The position numbers were made by a program, and so were the translations under genes. From assembly GCF_024802625.1 (NCBI RefSeq), contig NZ_CP103371.1, positions 1,736,001 to 1,800,000 of the forward strand: 64,000 bases of DNA. The letters run 5' to 3'. Source of the stretch: Massilia sp. H6. GTDB lineage: Bacteria; Pseudomonadota; Gammaproteobacteria; Burkholderiales; Burkholderiaceae_D. Below are positions 8,962 through 17,652 of the stretch, in pieces. Position 1 is the stretch's first letter. The number at the start of each line of letters is the position of its first letter. Below the pieces are notes generated by a model. It searched no databases. It saw nothing but the letters and a program-made list of their open reading frames with translations, and was not told the DNA's origin.

Positions 8962-10149
8962 TTATGCAACTTTCCTGATCTGATCGGGATGAATCTTGAG
9001 GGCGGCCGACATGGCCTGTCCTACCGGAACCGGCGGCTTGCCGCTCAACAGGCGCGCCTTGTCGCGCAGGCGCAGGCGCCCGGCGTAAAAGCGCGCGATG
9101 AGCGGCGCCGGCAAATGGTAGAAACGCTGCATCACGCGCCAGCGCTGCTCCGGGCGTCCGGCCAGGAACAGCATGCGGTTGAGCAGCCTGAAAAAACCCT
9201 GGGCGCGCCAGGCTTGCGCGGCCTCGGCGCGGAGTGTGGCAAACAGCGCCGGCGCGTGCAGTGCGCCAGGGTCCAGCGCCAGGTCGGCGATACGGTCGGC
9301 CAGGCGCACTGCGTGCGGCAGCGAATAGCCGGTAGTCGGGTGGAACAGGCCGGCGCGCAGGCCGGCGCTGGGCTGGCCGGCGAGCCCGGCCCAGTGGGCG
9401 TCGAAGTCGCCCGCCAGCACGATCGGCAGCGAGCCGTGCTCTTCGCGCAGTACCTCGGCGATCTGCCAGCCGCGCCCATGCGCATAGGCTGCGATGTTAG
9501 CGCGCAGCCGGTCTGGCTCCCAGGCTGCGCTGTCGACATAATGGGTATCTTCGACCAATACCCGGTCGCATCCGAACGGCAGCAGGTAGACGAAGCGGTA
9601 GCCGCCGCTTTGTTCGACGCTGGCGTCCATGATCACCGGCGCGGTCAAGCCATGCGGCGCGGCCAGGCGCAGCTCCTGGCCAAGAAAGGTCTGGTAGCCG
9701 AGCGACAGGTGCGGGGTCGGGCGCATGCCGCGGCCGTCGATCACGGCCCTGGCCTGGAGCGTCTCGCCGCCCGCCAGGCGCACCGTGGTTGGGGTGAGCG
9801 CCTCGATCTGCGCGCCAAGGCGCAGCGCGGGGCCCAGCTCGGCCTCGATGACGCGGGCGAAATCGTCCGAGGCGATGCTGGCATAGCCACCGTCGAGCGT
9901 GCGCGCCAGGTTCGGAAACAGCACGTCGTAGCGCGGCCAGCGGTGCGACACCAGCGGCGCCAGCCACGCGTTCTGCGCCGGCGTCAGGTCGGTATCGTGA
10001 AACGACCAGGTATGGTTGCCGCCGATGTGTTCGGCCGCTTCGAGCAGCACGATGCGTAGCCCGGGACGCAGGCAGCGCAGGCGCCAGGCGATCAAGCCAT
10101 TGGCCAGGCCGCCGCCGGCCAGGATCAGGTCGTAGGGCGGCTTATCCAT
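8962..10149 (-). CDS. crtY: Lycopene beta-cyclase CrtY
   Basis: A 395-residue flavoprotein that cyclises both ends of lycopene to beta-carotene. The N-terminal LAGGGLANGL (residues 10-19) binds the cofactor, and NHTWSFHDTDL is a diagnostic CrtY motif of the proteobacterial (Pantoea-like) type. The start at 10149 overlaps crtX by 8 bases. Length matches the family (380-395). Position between crtX and crtI reproduces the enterobacterial crtEXYIB order. Confidence 0.93.
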   Translation of the reverse strand: MDKPPYDLILAGGGLANGLIAWRLRCLRPGLRIVLLEAAEHIGGNHTWSFHDTDLTPAQNAWLAPLVSHRWPRYDVLFPNLARTLDGGYASIASDDFARVIEAELGPALRLGAQIEALTPTTVRLAGGETLQARAVIDGRGMRPTPHLSLGYQTFLGQELRLAAPHGLTAPVIMDASVEQSGGYRFVYLLPFGCDRVLVEDTHYVDSAAWEPDRLRANIAAYAHGRGWQIAEVLREEHGSLPIVLAGDFDAHWAGLAGQPSAGLRAGLFHPTTGYSLPHAVRLADRIADLALDPGALHAPALFATLRAEAAQAWRAQGFFRLLNRMLFLAGRPEQRWRVMQRFYHLPAPLIARFYAGRLRLRDKARLLSGKPPVPVGQAMSAALKIHPDQIRKVA

Positions 10150-11440
10150 GGCTGGCCGCGGCTTGCGCCAGGGGCGGGCGGGCCGACCGCAGCGCCGCTT
10201 CGATCAGGTCGGCGGCGCGCGCCGCGCCGCCGCTGGCCGCGACGCTGCCGGCCAGCGCGTCCAGGCGCGCCCCGAAGCTGGCGTCGTCGAGCAGGCGCCG
10301 CAGCTGCGCCGCCAGGTGCCGGCTGCCCGAGAAATGGGGCGAGGCCTTCAGGCCGATGCCGGCGTGGACGATGCGGGCCGCCGCACCGGGCTGGTCGAAG
10401 GCGATCGGCAAGGCCAGGATCGGGGTGCGCGCCGCGATGGCGTCCATCACCGTGTTCAGGCCCGCGTGCGACACCACCGCGTCGGCACGCGCCAGCGCCG
10501 CCTGCTGTGGCGCGAACGCGCAGACCCAGGTCGCGCCAGCGCGTTCGAGGGCGCGTTCCTGGGCCGCATCGAGGCCGCCGCAATGGGCCACCAGCAGCTG
10601 GGCATCGAGCCGGCGGCAGGCTGTCGCGATCCGTTTGAACAGGGCCAGGCGCTGGCCTTGCAGGGTGCCGAGCGAGGCGAACACGAAGGGGCGGCCCGGC
10701 GCGATGTCCGGCAAGGGCGTTACCGCGTCGGGGGCGCTGGACGCGCGCAGCGGACCGACATGATGAAAATGCGGCGGCAGCGCGCGCCGCGGAAAATCAT
10801 AGCCGTCGACGGTCTGGCTGACCTGCACCAGCGGCGACAGGCAGTCGTGCAGCGCGCCGCGCGGCGCCAGCTGGAGGCGGCGCGCATTGGCCTCGATGCT
10901 GCGCCGGTGCGGTCCCATCATCCAGTCGTACACGCGGGTGCTGCCGTCGACGATCTGGTGGGCGCGCTCGCTGTCTTCAAACCCGAAGGGCATCACCGGC
11001 AGTGGTATGCCGGGTTCGCGGTTGACCGGCAGCGCGCAGGCGACCGACACGAAAGGCATGCGCAAGGCCTCGGCCACCAGGCCGCCGGCCGCTTCCATCT
11101 GGTCGGCAATGATGGTGTCGATGCCGAGCACCTCGATCGCACGCGGCAACTCGCGGCACAGCATCGAGGTCGCATCGGCCATGTCGAGGATCACGCGGCG
11201 CAGTCCCAGTGGACTGCCGGGGTTGGCGGCCAGCCGCAGCGACGCCTCCAGCGATCCGGGCGGGTGGGTGGCGGCGCCGATGGCCCGGAAACCGATGCGC
11301 CGGTCGCGCAGGAAGCGCGCCGCATCCGGGCGGTGCAGGAAAGTGACGCGGTGGCCGCGCTCGACCAGCACGCCCGCGAGCGCTTCGAGGGCATTGAAGT
11401 GACTGTAGAACGCAGGTGCGACGACCCCGAAATGCGCCAT
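10142..11440 (-). CDS. crtX: Zeaxanthin glucosyltransferase CrtX
   Basis: A 432-residue GT1-family UDP-glycosyltransferase adding glucose to the 3-hydroxyl groups of zeaxanthin. The N-terminal acceptor domain begins MAHFGVVAPAFYSHFNALEA, and the C-terminal donor domain shows FASLGTLQG and the signature region VSHAGLNTVMDAIAARTPILALP (about residues 320-345). It resembles Pantoea CrtX and MGT-type macrolide transferases; the operon setting decides the role. It lies 20 bp after crtE and overlaps crtY by 8 bp. The cell therefore probably makes zeaxanthin glucosides, which are more polar membrane pigments. Confidence 0.9.
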   Translation of the reverse strand: MAHFGVVAPAFYSHFNALEALAGVLVERGHRVTFLHRPDAARFLRDRRIGFRAIGAATHPPGSLEASLRLAANPGSPLGLRRVILDMADATSMLCRELPRAIEVLGIDTIIADQMEAAGGLVAEALRMPFVSVACALPVNREPGIPLPVMPFGFEDSERAHQIVDGSTRVYDWMMGPHRRSIEANARRLQLAPRGALHDCLSPLVQVSQTVDGYDFPRRALPPHFHHVGPLRASSAPDAVTPLPDIAPGRPFVFASLGTLQGQRLALFKRIATACRRLDAQLLVAHCGGLDAAQERALERAGATWVCAFAPQQAALARADAVVSHAGLNTVMDAIAARTPILALPIAFDQPGAAARIVHAGIGLKASPHFSGSRHLAAQLRRLLDDASFGARLDALAGSVAASGGAARAADLIEAALRSARPPLAQAAASHG

Positions 11441-11460
11441 GCGATCGCTTTCGGCCGGGG

Positions 11461-12486
11461 TCAGTTGAGGTGAACTTCGCGTACCCGCGCAGCGACGCTG
11501 TCGCCGAACGGCGCGCCGCTGTCGGCATCGGGGTGCTTGCGCGCGCGGCCCTGAGCGAACAGGCTATCGAGAAAGCGGCGGGTGCCGCCGCCGGCGCCGA
11601 GCGCATCGCCCAGGTGGCGGTCGGCGTCCTTCAGGTAGGCCGCCAGGCGGCGCTGGGTTTCCTCTTGCCCGAGCGAGGCCAGCAAGGTAGCCTTGCCGAT
11701 GTCCTTGCCGGTGTCCTTGCCGGTGAGCGCGCTGTCATTGCCCGGGATGTCGTGGAAATCGTCGCGGATCTGGAAGGCGTGGCCTGCCGCCAGCGCGAAC
11801 GCGCGCAGCGAGTGCGACACGCCGTCGCAGGTCTGGGCGATGATCGCGGCCATGTCGACGGCGACGCCGAGCAGTACCCCGGTCTTGAGTTCGTTGGTGG
11901 TGGCAATGGCGTCGGCCGTGCGCGAGCCGGACCCGCGCAGGTCTTCGAACTGCCCGCGCACCAGGCCCTGGGTGCCGATGGTGTCGGCCAGGCGGGCCAC
12001 CAGGCGGGTACGGGTGATCGGCGCGATGTCCTGGGCTGCCGCCAGCACGCCGAAGGCGCGGCTGAGCAGGGCCACCGAGGCCAGGATGGCAACGTCTTCG
12101 CCGAATTCGACGTGGATCGCCGGCTTGCCGCGCCGCAGCCGCGCATTGTCCATGCACGGCATGTCGTCCAGCATCAGCGAGGCGGCATGCACCATCTCGA
12201 CGGCGCAGGCCACATCGACCACGGCTGGCGAGGTGCAGCCGAGGTCGCGCGCCACCAGCATCACCAGCAAGGGGCGCATGCGCTTGCCGGCGCTGAGGGC
12301 GCCGGCGCGCATGGCCGCGGCCAGCATGTCGGCCTGGCTGCCAGAGTCTGCCAGCAGCTGCGTGATGCGCTCTTCGATGGTGCCGCGCATGCGTTCGAGC
12401 TCAAGGTGGTGTGCGTCGCCATGCCCGGGTTTGGCGAACTCCCCGAGCCCGCTGTAGCTGTCGAACCGCCGTGTCGCTGTTGTCAT
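11461..12486 (-). CDS. crtE: Geranylgeranyl diphosphate synthase CrtE
   Basis: A 341-residue trans-prenyltransferase that makes C20 geranylgeranyl diphosphate from FPP/DMAPP and IPP, committing isoprenoids to carotenoids. The first Asp-rich motif is DDMPCMD (107-113), the second is DDFHD, with GKRMRP upstream for IPP binding. The first 35 residues are a non-conserved extension. The start is supported by AAAAGGAG 8 bases upstream. First gene of the crtEXYIB operon, preceded by a plausible sigma70 promoter. A farnesyl diphosphate synthase is the main alternative, but context favours CrtE. Confidence 0.92.
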   Translation of the reverse strand: MTTATRRFDSYSGLGEFAKPGHGDAHHLELERMRGTIEERITQLLADSGSQADMLAAAMRAGALSAGKRMRPLLVMLVARDLGCTSPAVVDVACAVEMVHAASLMLDDMPCMDNARLRRGKPAIHVEFGEDVAILASVALLSRAFGVLAAAQDIAPITRTRLVARLADTIGTQGLVRGQFEDLRGSGSRTADAIATTNELKTGVLLGVAVDMAAIIAQTCDGVSHSLRAFALAAGHAFQIRDDFHDIPGNDSALTGKDTGKDIGKATLLASLGQEETQRRLAAYLKDADRHLGDALGAGGGTRRFLDSLFAQGRARKHPDADSGAPFGDSVAARVREVHLN

Positions 12487-12554
12487 GCGTGACTCCTTTT
12501 GCCGAATGCAGGGGCTGCGGAAAATAATCCATTCGACGCTGATAATACATGATC

Positions 12555-12583
12555 AAAATATCAACGATTTGCGAATATTTCAA
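12555..12583 (-). promoter_or_regulatory. Candidate sigma70 promoter of the crtEXYIB operon
   Basis: Read on the minus strand: TTGAAA (12583-12578), a 17-bp spacer and TATTTT (12560-12555), about 70 bases before the crtE ATG in a locally AT-rich stretch. Matches to consensus are 4 of 6 or better in each box. No known carotenoid regulator gene or site (CrtR, LitR/CarH) is visible nearby. Confidence 0.4.
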
Positions 12584-12766
12584 TCGTGCGAGCGCCTGCG
12601 CAAGTTGCCGCATGGCTGTGTCTACATAGTAAGCTTGAATAAAAGGCCACGCCGTCCTACTTTACCTCGCCTTGGCAGCTTTGGGGGACAAACTCGGGAC
12701 AGCAGAACGGTCGTGCGCGCGGCACCGGGGGGCGGCGCCGCGCCAATGACGGAGGGAAGTGGAGGC

Positions 12767-13780
12767 TTAGAAGCTGTGGCGCAGGCCGACGGTAAATACC
12801 GAGGGATCAGCGCCAGGGGCGGTGGCCGGCGGGGTGACTGCGGTCGACGACGAACTGATCCCGAACACGCCGCTGCCGTTGTTGCGCAGCTGGGCATAGG
12901 TGGTGTACACATTGGTGCGCTTGGACAGCGAGTAGGTATAGGCCACCGACACGGTCTCGCCCCTGGCGCCGGTATCGATTTCCTGCCGCTGGTAATTCAC
13001 GAAGAACTTGCCGGGGCCGACCGTGTAGGCGAGCCCGAGGTTGGCATTGGTGTACGCGTTGCTGGCGCCGGTCGGGTCGGATTTCAGGTAGTTGCCCTTG
13101 ATCTCGAACGGACCCACGGTATAGCCGGCGCCAAAGGCCAGCTCCTGGTCGTCCCCGAGCGCCAGGCGTTCAATCGCATGGTAGCCGGCGCCCAGGTACA
13201 GGCCGCCGGTCTTGTATTCGAGCGACAGGCCCATCAGGTCGCCTGAAGGTTCGACGCTACGCTCGCCGCTCGAGTACGCCGCGTTGACCGTGAATCCGCT
13301 GATGGCCGGGCTCTTGTAGTTGACCGAATTGGCCAGCCGCCGGGTCAGGCGGTTGCTGGCAAAGGCCGACAGGTTACTGCCGAACATGCCCTGGCCCAGG
13401 ATATCGCTGGCGGCGGCAACCGCGGCGATCGGGCTGTACTCGCGCCCGAGTGTGACGGTGCCGAAGGCGCCCTGCAGGCCGAGCACGGCGCGGCGGCCAA
13501 ACAGCGCCGAATCGGCGGCGCCGCTGTCGAGGGCGACGCCGGCTTCGATGTTGAACAAAGCCTTCAGGCCGTTACCCAGATCTTCGGTGCCGCGAAAGCC
13601 GATGCGGCTGCTCGACTGGTTGCCCGAGTTGATCACGGTGCGGCTGTCCTGGCCAGGAGCATCGGTGTCTTCCACGGCAAGCGCCGCATCCATCACGCCA
13701 TAGATGGTGACATTGGTCTGGGCGTGGGCGAACAGCGGGAGGGTGGACAGCAGCGCGGCTGCCAGGTACGTGAACTTCAT
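12767..13780 (-). CDS. Trimeric outer-membrane porin (betaproteobacterial Porin_4 type)
   Basis: A 337-residue outer-membrane porin. It has a Sec signal peptide (residues 1-20, ending AHA), the standard start of the mature protein QTNVTIYGVMDAALA, alternating beta-strand patterning throughout, a SSRIGFRGTEDLGNGLKALF segment typical of Burkholderiales porins and a C-terminal phenylalanine (GLRHSF) recognised by the BAM machinery. It would form a general diffusion pore for small solutes. A GGAG ribosome site precedes the ATG. It lies 151 bp after an orphan histidine kinase gene on the same strand and is probably transcribed independently. Confidence 0.92.
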   Translation of the reverse strand: MKFTYLAAALLSTLPLFAHAQTNVTIYGVMDAALAVEDTDAPGQDSRTVINSGNQSSSRIGFRGTEDLGNGLKALFNIEAGVALDSGAADSALFGRRAVLGLQGAFGTVTLGREYSPIAAVAAASDILGQGMFGSNLSAFASNRLTRRLANSVNYKSPAISGFTVNAAYSSGERSVEPSGDLMGLSLEYKTGGLYLGAGYHAIERLALGDDQELAFGAGYTVGPFEIKGNYLKSDPTGASNAYTNANLGLAYTVGPGKFFVNYQRQEIDTGARGETVSVAYTYSLSKRTNVYTTYAQLRNNGSGVFGISSSSTAVTPPATAPGADPSVFTVGLRHSF

Positions 13781-13910
13781 GCAGGTCTCCGGTGGGTGTG
13801 AACGAGATGTCGGGTTCGCGAACGAACCTGATCGACCGGAATGCTACCCAGCGAATATGTCGTGCCCATGACATTCCGATACGCTTGGGGCAGGGAGACT
13901 GACTGCGCGC

Positions 13911-13925
13911 GAGCCAAGCTGGCTC
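13911..13925 (-). terminator. Small hairpin after the orphan kinase gene
   Basis: GAGCCA (13911-13916) pairs with TGGCTC (13920-13925) across a 3-base loop, just beyond the kinase stop. There is no T-run, so it is only a weak candidate terminator. Confidence 0.25.
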
Positions 13926-13931
13926 AGGCCC

Positions 13932-15110
13932 CTACATGGCGCGATCGGCGAGCGGGAGGATGATGGCGATGCGGGTGCCGCACGGCTGGTCGGCATGGAT
14001 GGTGATCTCGCCGTGCATGGCCCAGACGCGTTCGCGCATGCCGACCAGGCCGAGCGAAGCGGCTTTTTCCATGTCTTCAGCGCGGATGCCGCGGCCGTCG
14101 TCGCGGATCGTGAGCAGCAGCCTGCCGTCGAGGCGCGCGAGTTCGAGCAGCACACCGGTGGCCCCGGCATGGCGCGCGATATTGGTCAGGGCTTCTTGCA
14201 CGATGCGGAAGATGGCGGTGCTGGCGCTGTCGTCGAGACGCAGTTCAGCCTCGTCGGCGATCAGTTCGCAGGCAATGCCGTGGCGCTCGACGAACTCGTT
14301 GCGCAGGCCCTGCAGCGCAAAGTACAGTCCGCCCTCGTCGAGCGCGCGCGGGCGCAGGTTGGTGGCGATGCGGCGCAGCGAAGCGATCGCCGTCAGCAGG
14401 TTCGCTTCCATGCCTTCGGTCAGGCGCCGGGCGGGCTCTTGCAGGGTGGCGCTGCCCTGCAGCAGGGTCAGGTCCATGCGCAGCGAGGCCAGCAGCTGCC
14501 CGAGGTCGTCGTGCAGCTCGCGCGCGATGTGGGTGCGTTCTTCTTCGCGAATGGTCTGCAGCGCCGATGACAGCTGGCGCAGCTGGTCGTGCGAGCGCGA
14601 CAGCTTTTGCTGGACCAGGTGGCGTTCGGAGACGTCGCGCAGGATCACGGTGCAGATGGGTTCGCCATCGTGCTCGATCACGGAAATCGAGCCTTCGATC
14701 GGAAACAATTGGCCGGTGGCGCGGATGCCGGTGACGGCATAGTCGGTGGCGCGGCGCCCGGCACGGCCGGCGCCGGCCGTGAAATAGTCGAGCGGGCTGC
14801 GCGCATCGCGTCCGGGCGCCTGGATGAAGCGCGCCAGCGCGCCCCCCTGCATGGCAGACACGCTGGTGGCGAACATGTGCGCCGCTGCCGGGTTGGCGAA
14901 CAGGATGACGGCATGCTTGTCGAGCGAAATGATGGCATCGCTGGCGCTGTGGACGATGCGGCGGCCTTCGAGTTCGCGCGCCACCCGGTGCAGTTTGCGC
15001 GCCCGCCGCAGCGCAGCTGCCTTGGCGCCAGCGCAAACCCCGCCTACAAAGCCGAACACAAGAACTGCCGTGCCCGCGCGGCCGCGCCGTTGGCGTCGCT
15101 GTGGTGTCAT
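13932..15110 (-). CDS. PAS-containing sensor histidine kinase (NarX/DegS-type HisKA_3)
   Basis: A 392-residue kinase: one N-terminal hydrophobic segment (about 13-33), a PAS domain (about 50-170) with DKHAVILFANPAAAHMF, a HisKA_3 dimerisation domain with phosphoacceptor His200 in ARELHDDLGQ, and a HATPase domain with EALTNIARHA, DDGRG and GLVGMRERV. Partners of this class are usually NarL/FixJ regulators, but none is adjacent; the neighbouring regulator is LytTR-type and pairs with its own LytS kinase. The kinase is therefore an orphan here. The ATG has no clear ribosome site, so the exact start is uncertain. Confidence 0.85.
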   Translation of the reverse strand: MTPQRRQRRGRAGTAVLVFGFVGGVCAGAKAAALRRARKLHRVARELEGRRIVHSASDAIISLDKHAVILFANPAAAHMFATSVSAMQGGALARFIQAPGRDARSPLDYFTAGAGRAGRRATDYAVTGIRATGQLFPIEGSISVIEHDGEPICTVILRDVSERHLVQQKLSRSHDQLRQLSSALQTIREEERTHIARELHDDLGQLLASLRMDLTLLQGSATLQEPARRLTEGMEANLLTAIASLRRIATNLRPRALDEGGLYFALQGLRNEFVERHGIACELIADEAELRLDDSASTAIFRIVQEALTNIARHAGATGVLLELARLDGRLLLTIRDDGRGIRAEDMEKAASLGLVGMRERVWAMHGEITIHADQPCGTRIAIILPLADRAM

Positions 15111-15196
15111 GCGGGAATGCCAGAAAGCAGCCCGAAAAAGGCCGGAAGCTCTACATTACTGGGCAGGGCAGCAGCGGTGCTTGAGGCCAGACAAAC

Positions 15197-15223
15197 GGGG
15201 GGGGGGCCGTAGCACCCCCCCCC
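15197..15223. repeat. G10 / C9 homopolymer inverted repeat between two sensory genes
   Basis: Ten consecutive G (15197-15206) and, after an 8-base spacer, nine consecutive C (15215-15223) can fold into a very GC-rich hairpin. It lies directly after the LytTR regulator stop and 87 bases upstream of the orphan kinase ATG. It may act as a rho-independent-like stop without T-run, or as a slippage-prone tract in the kinase leader. Confidence 0.6.
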
Positions 15224-15230
15224 GCTTGCA

Positions 15231-15992
15231 TCACATCTGCTTGAACAAATGCAAGAAACTCCGGCTCACTTCGAGCTTTTCCGGGCGTCCCTTGACCAGC
15301 ACCAGGTGACGGCCGCGGATGTCGCGGGTCACGCCTTCGATTGCATTGACGTTGACCAGGGTGGCGCGGTGAATTTGCCAGAACAGCGACGGGTCGAGTT
15401 CGTCGGCCAGGTCGCGCACCGGCTTGCGGATCAAGGCCTCGAACGACGCCGTCTGCACGCAGGTGTATTTTTCGTCCGAGCGGAAGAACAGGATGTCTTC
15501 CACCGGGATCATGCGCAGGTCCTGGCCGATGCTGGCCTGGATCCATTGCAGGTGCTTGGGCTTGGGCTGGCCGATCTTCTCGGCCAGCTGCGACAGCATC
15601 GCCTGCACACTGTCGTTGACCTTGCCGGCCGGGCGCTCGAGGCGCTGCTTGAGGCGGTCGACGGTGAGCTTCAGGCGGTCCGGCTCGGTCGGCTTGAGCA
15701 CGTAGTCGACCGCGCCGCGCTCGAAGGCCTCGACCGCGTACTGGTCGTAGGCGGTGACGAACACCACCTGGCTGCGCTCGCCAATGTCGCGCGCCGCTTC
15801 CATGCCGGTCTTGCCCGGCATCCGGATATCCAAAAAAGTCAGGTCGGGCTTGAGCTGCTCGACCAGTTCCACCGCCTCTTCACCGTTCTTCGCTTCGCCG
15901 ACGATCTCCAGCTCGGGCCAGGTCTCGGTCAGGCGCATGCGCAGCTGCTCGCGCATCAGTCTTTCATCGTCGGCAATAATCGCGGTGGGCAT
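15231..15992 (-). CDS. LytTR-family response regulator
   Basis: A 253-residue AlgR/LytR-type regulator. The N-terminal receiver (1-120) has DDE at 8-10, phosphoacceptor Asp55 in FLDIRMPG, and K in VLKPTEPDRL. A linker follows, then a C-terminal LytTR DNA-binding domain (about 150-250) with FFRSDEKYTCV, FWQIHRATLVNVNAI and the final FLHLFKQM. LytTR proteins bind tandem direct repeats. It lies 76 bp downstream of a LytS-type kinase on the same strand and is its likely partner. Targets are unknown. Confidence 0.9.
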   Translation of the reverse strand: MPTAIIADDERLMREQLRMRLTETWPELEIVGEAKNGEEAVELVEQLKPDLTFLDIRMPGKTGMEAARDIGERSQVVFVTAYDQYAVEAFERGAVDYVLKPTEPDRLKLTVDRLKQRLERPAGKVNDSVQAMLSQLAEKIGQPKPKHLQWIQASIGQDLRMIPVEDILFFRSDEKYTCVQTASFEALIRKPVRDLADELDPSLFWQIHRATLVNVNAIEGVTRDIRGRHLVLVKGRPEKLEVSRSFLHLFKQM

Positions 15993-16068
15993 GGCGGTCC
16001 TGGGAGCAGAAGATTAGCTGTCAATTATTCAACGAAACGGCGCGCCAGGCAAGTCACCACGCATGACT

Positions 16069-17361
16069 CTAGCCCTGTTTCGCCAACGCATACGGCACTT
16101 CGATCATCGCGATCACGCCGCTCGGGCTGTTGGCGGCGATGTGCAGCTGGCCGGCCTCGCCATGCAGCAGCTTGAGGCGGTCGCGGATCGTCTGCAGGCC
16201 CAGGCCGGTACCGTCGCTGGGCACCACGCCGAAGCCCACGCCGTCGTCGAGCACCGTCACGCGCAGCCGGTTGTCGACGACTTCGGCGGTGATCTTGAGG
16301 GTGCCGCCTTCGGGCTTGCACTCGAGACCATGCTTGATCGCATTCTCGACCATCGACTGCAGCATCATGGGCGGGAAGGCGGCGCTACGCAGGCCATCGG
16401 GTATCTGCATCAGCACGGTCAGCCGTTCTTCCATGCGCATCTTGAGCAGGGCCAGGTAGGCCGTGACCATGTCGACCTCGCGCCCGAGGCCGGTGACCAC
16501 GGCGTTGTCGCGCATCTGCGGCAGCACCGCGCGCAGGTACTGGATCAGGCTGCGCTGCATGGCCGAGGCGCGCGGTGGGTCGACCTGGATCAGGTGCTCG
16601 ACCGAAGCCAGGGTGTTGAACAGGAAATGCGGTTCGACCTGGGCCTGCATCATTTGCATTTTGGTCTCCGACAGCTGGCGTTGCATGGCTTCGCGCTCGG
16701 CGGCCGCGTTGGCGACCTGGGCCTGGGCCACGGCGCGCTTCTTGCCGCCGACCAGCGCCTTGGTGCCGAACAGCGCCAGCACGAGCAGCAGCACGAAGTT
16801 CATGAACCAGGTCGAAGCCTGCTTGTGGTAGCGCGACACTTTCTGCTCTGCAGCATCCTCGACCGCCATTTCGATCGCGTTCGAGAGCTCTTCGCCGATC
16901 TGGGGCGGCAGCTCGATATGGACCGATTCGCCGTTCGGGTAGTCTGCCGCGGTAGGCGTGGCAGGCGTGGTAGGCGAGGTAGCCGGTGCCGGCACCGCCC
17001 CCGGCAAGGTCTCTGGTGACATCGCGGGTGGGGCTTCCGGTGGCGCCGGCGGCGGCGGCACGCTGCCGCCGGCGCCGCGCGGCCTGGTCCGCGGGTTGAA
17101 GCGGATGCCGCTCTCGTCGATCATGATCGCGGCGCTGCCGCGCCGGTTCGACTCGCGTTCGGCGCGCGCCTGTTCTTCCAGTACCGGGCCGGAAAACAAT
17201 TCTTCTTGCAGGATGGCACCCGCAGCCAGGGTCAGCAGCGCAAACAGGAAAAACTTCCACCACGACAGCTGGGTGACCCAGGTCGCAACGGCATCGAAGC
17301 CACGGAAGATCCACGACAGGATGCTGGAAAAATAGTGCTGGCTTGTATTCCTGTCTTGCAT
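16069..17361 (-). CDS. LytS/YpdA-type sensor histidine kinase (His_kinase PF06580)
   Basis: A 430-residue inner-membrane kinase. A short cytoplasmic start is followed by TM1 (about 34-50), a periplasmic loop of roughly 130 residues with a Pro/Ala/Thr-rich tract (PPPPAPPEAPP...), TM2 (about 184-204), a coiled coil, the His_kinase domain with PHFLFNTLASVEHL, and a HATPase domain with DDGVGF and GLGLQTIRDRL. The ATG at 17361 is chosen; a 31-residue in-frame extension upstream is Arg/His-rich and unlikely. It is followed after 76 bp by a LytTR regulator, its probable partner. The signal is unknown. Confidence 0.88.
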   Translation of the reverse strand: MQDRNTSQHYFSSILSWIFRGFDAVATWVTQLSWWKFFLFALLTLAAGAILQEELFSGPVLEEQARAERESNRRGSAAIMIDESGIRFNPRTRPRGAGGSVPPPPAPPEAPPAMSPETLPGAVPAPATSPTTPATPTAADYPNGESVHIELPPQIGEELSNAIEMAVEDAAEQKVSRYHKQASTWFMNFVLLLVLALFGTKALVGGKKRAVAQAQVANAAAEREAMQRQLSETKMQMMQAQVEPHFLFNTLASVEHLIQVDPPRASAMQRSLIQYLRAVLPQMRDNAVVTGLGREVDMVTAYLALLKMRMEERLTVLMQIPDGLRSAAFPPMMLQSMVENAIKHGLECKPEGGTLKITAEVVDNRLRVTVLDDGVGFGVVPSDGTGLGLQTIRDRLKLLHGEAGQLHIAANSPSGVIAMIEVPYALAKQG

Positions 17362-17652
17362 GCTTGCGGTGCTGTCTTTCGGCTGTACGGGAGGCGAATG
17401 GCGAGTGTACCGCGTCGCAGGCTGCGCGTGTCGGAAATGCAACATCTCCGGCATCCGTCACGATGTGGATGAGGTAAGTTTGCCGCCGGCGCCGCCCGGG
17501 AGCGAGCCCGGTGCGACAGCCTGCACGATCCGGGGCATGGGCTGCGCGCTGTGGAGCCAGGATGCGCTAGCGCAAGGGCTGCGATATGGAAACATTGCAA
17601 GGTATGTTTTTTCAGTTCCGCAATCCGTTTCTTTCCACGAAAGGATGTGCCG

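Noticed and set aside
7541-8983. A 480-residue plus-strand frame opposite crtI
   Set aside because: CrtI is unambiguous on the minus strand; the plus frame has no family features.
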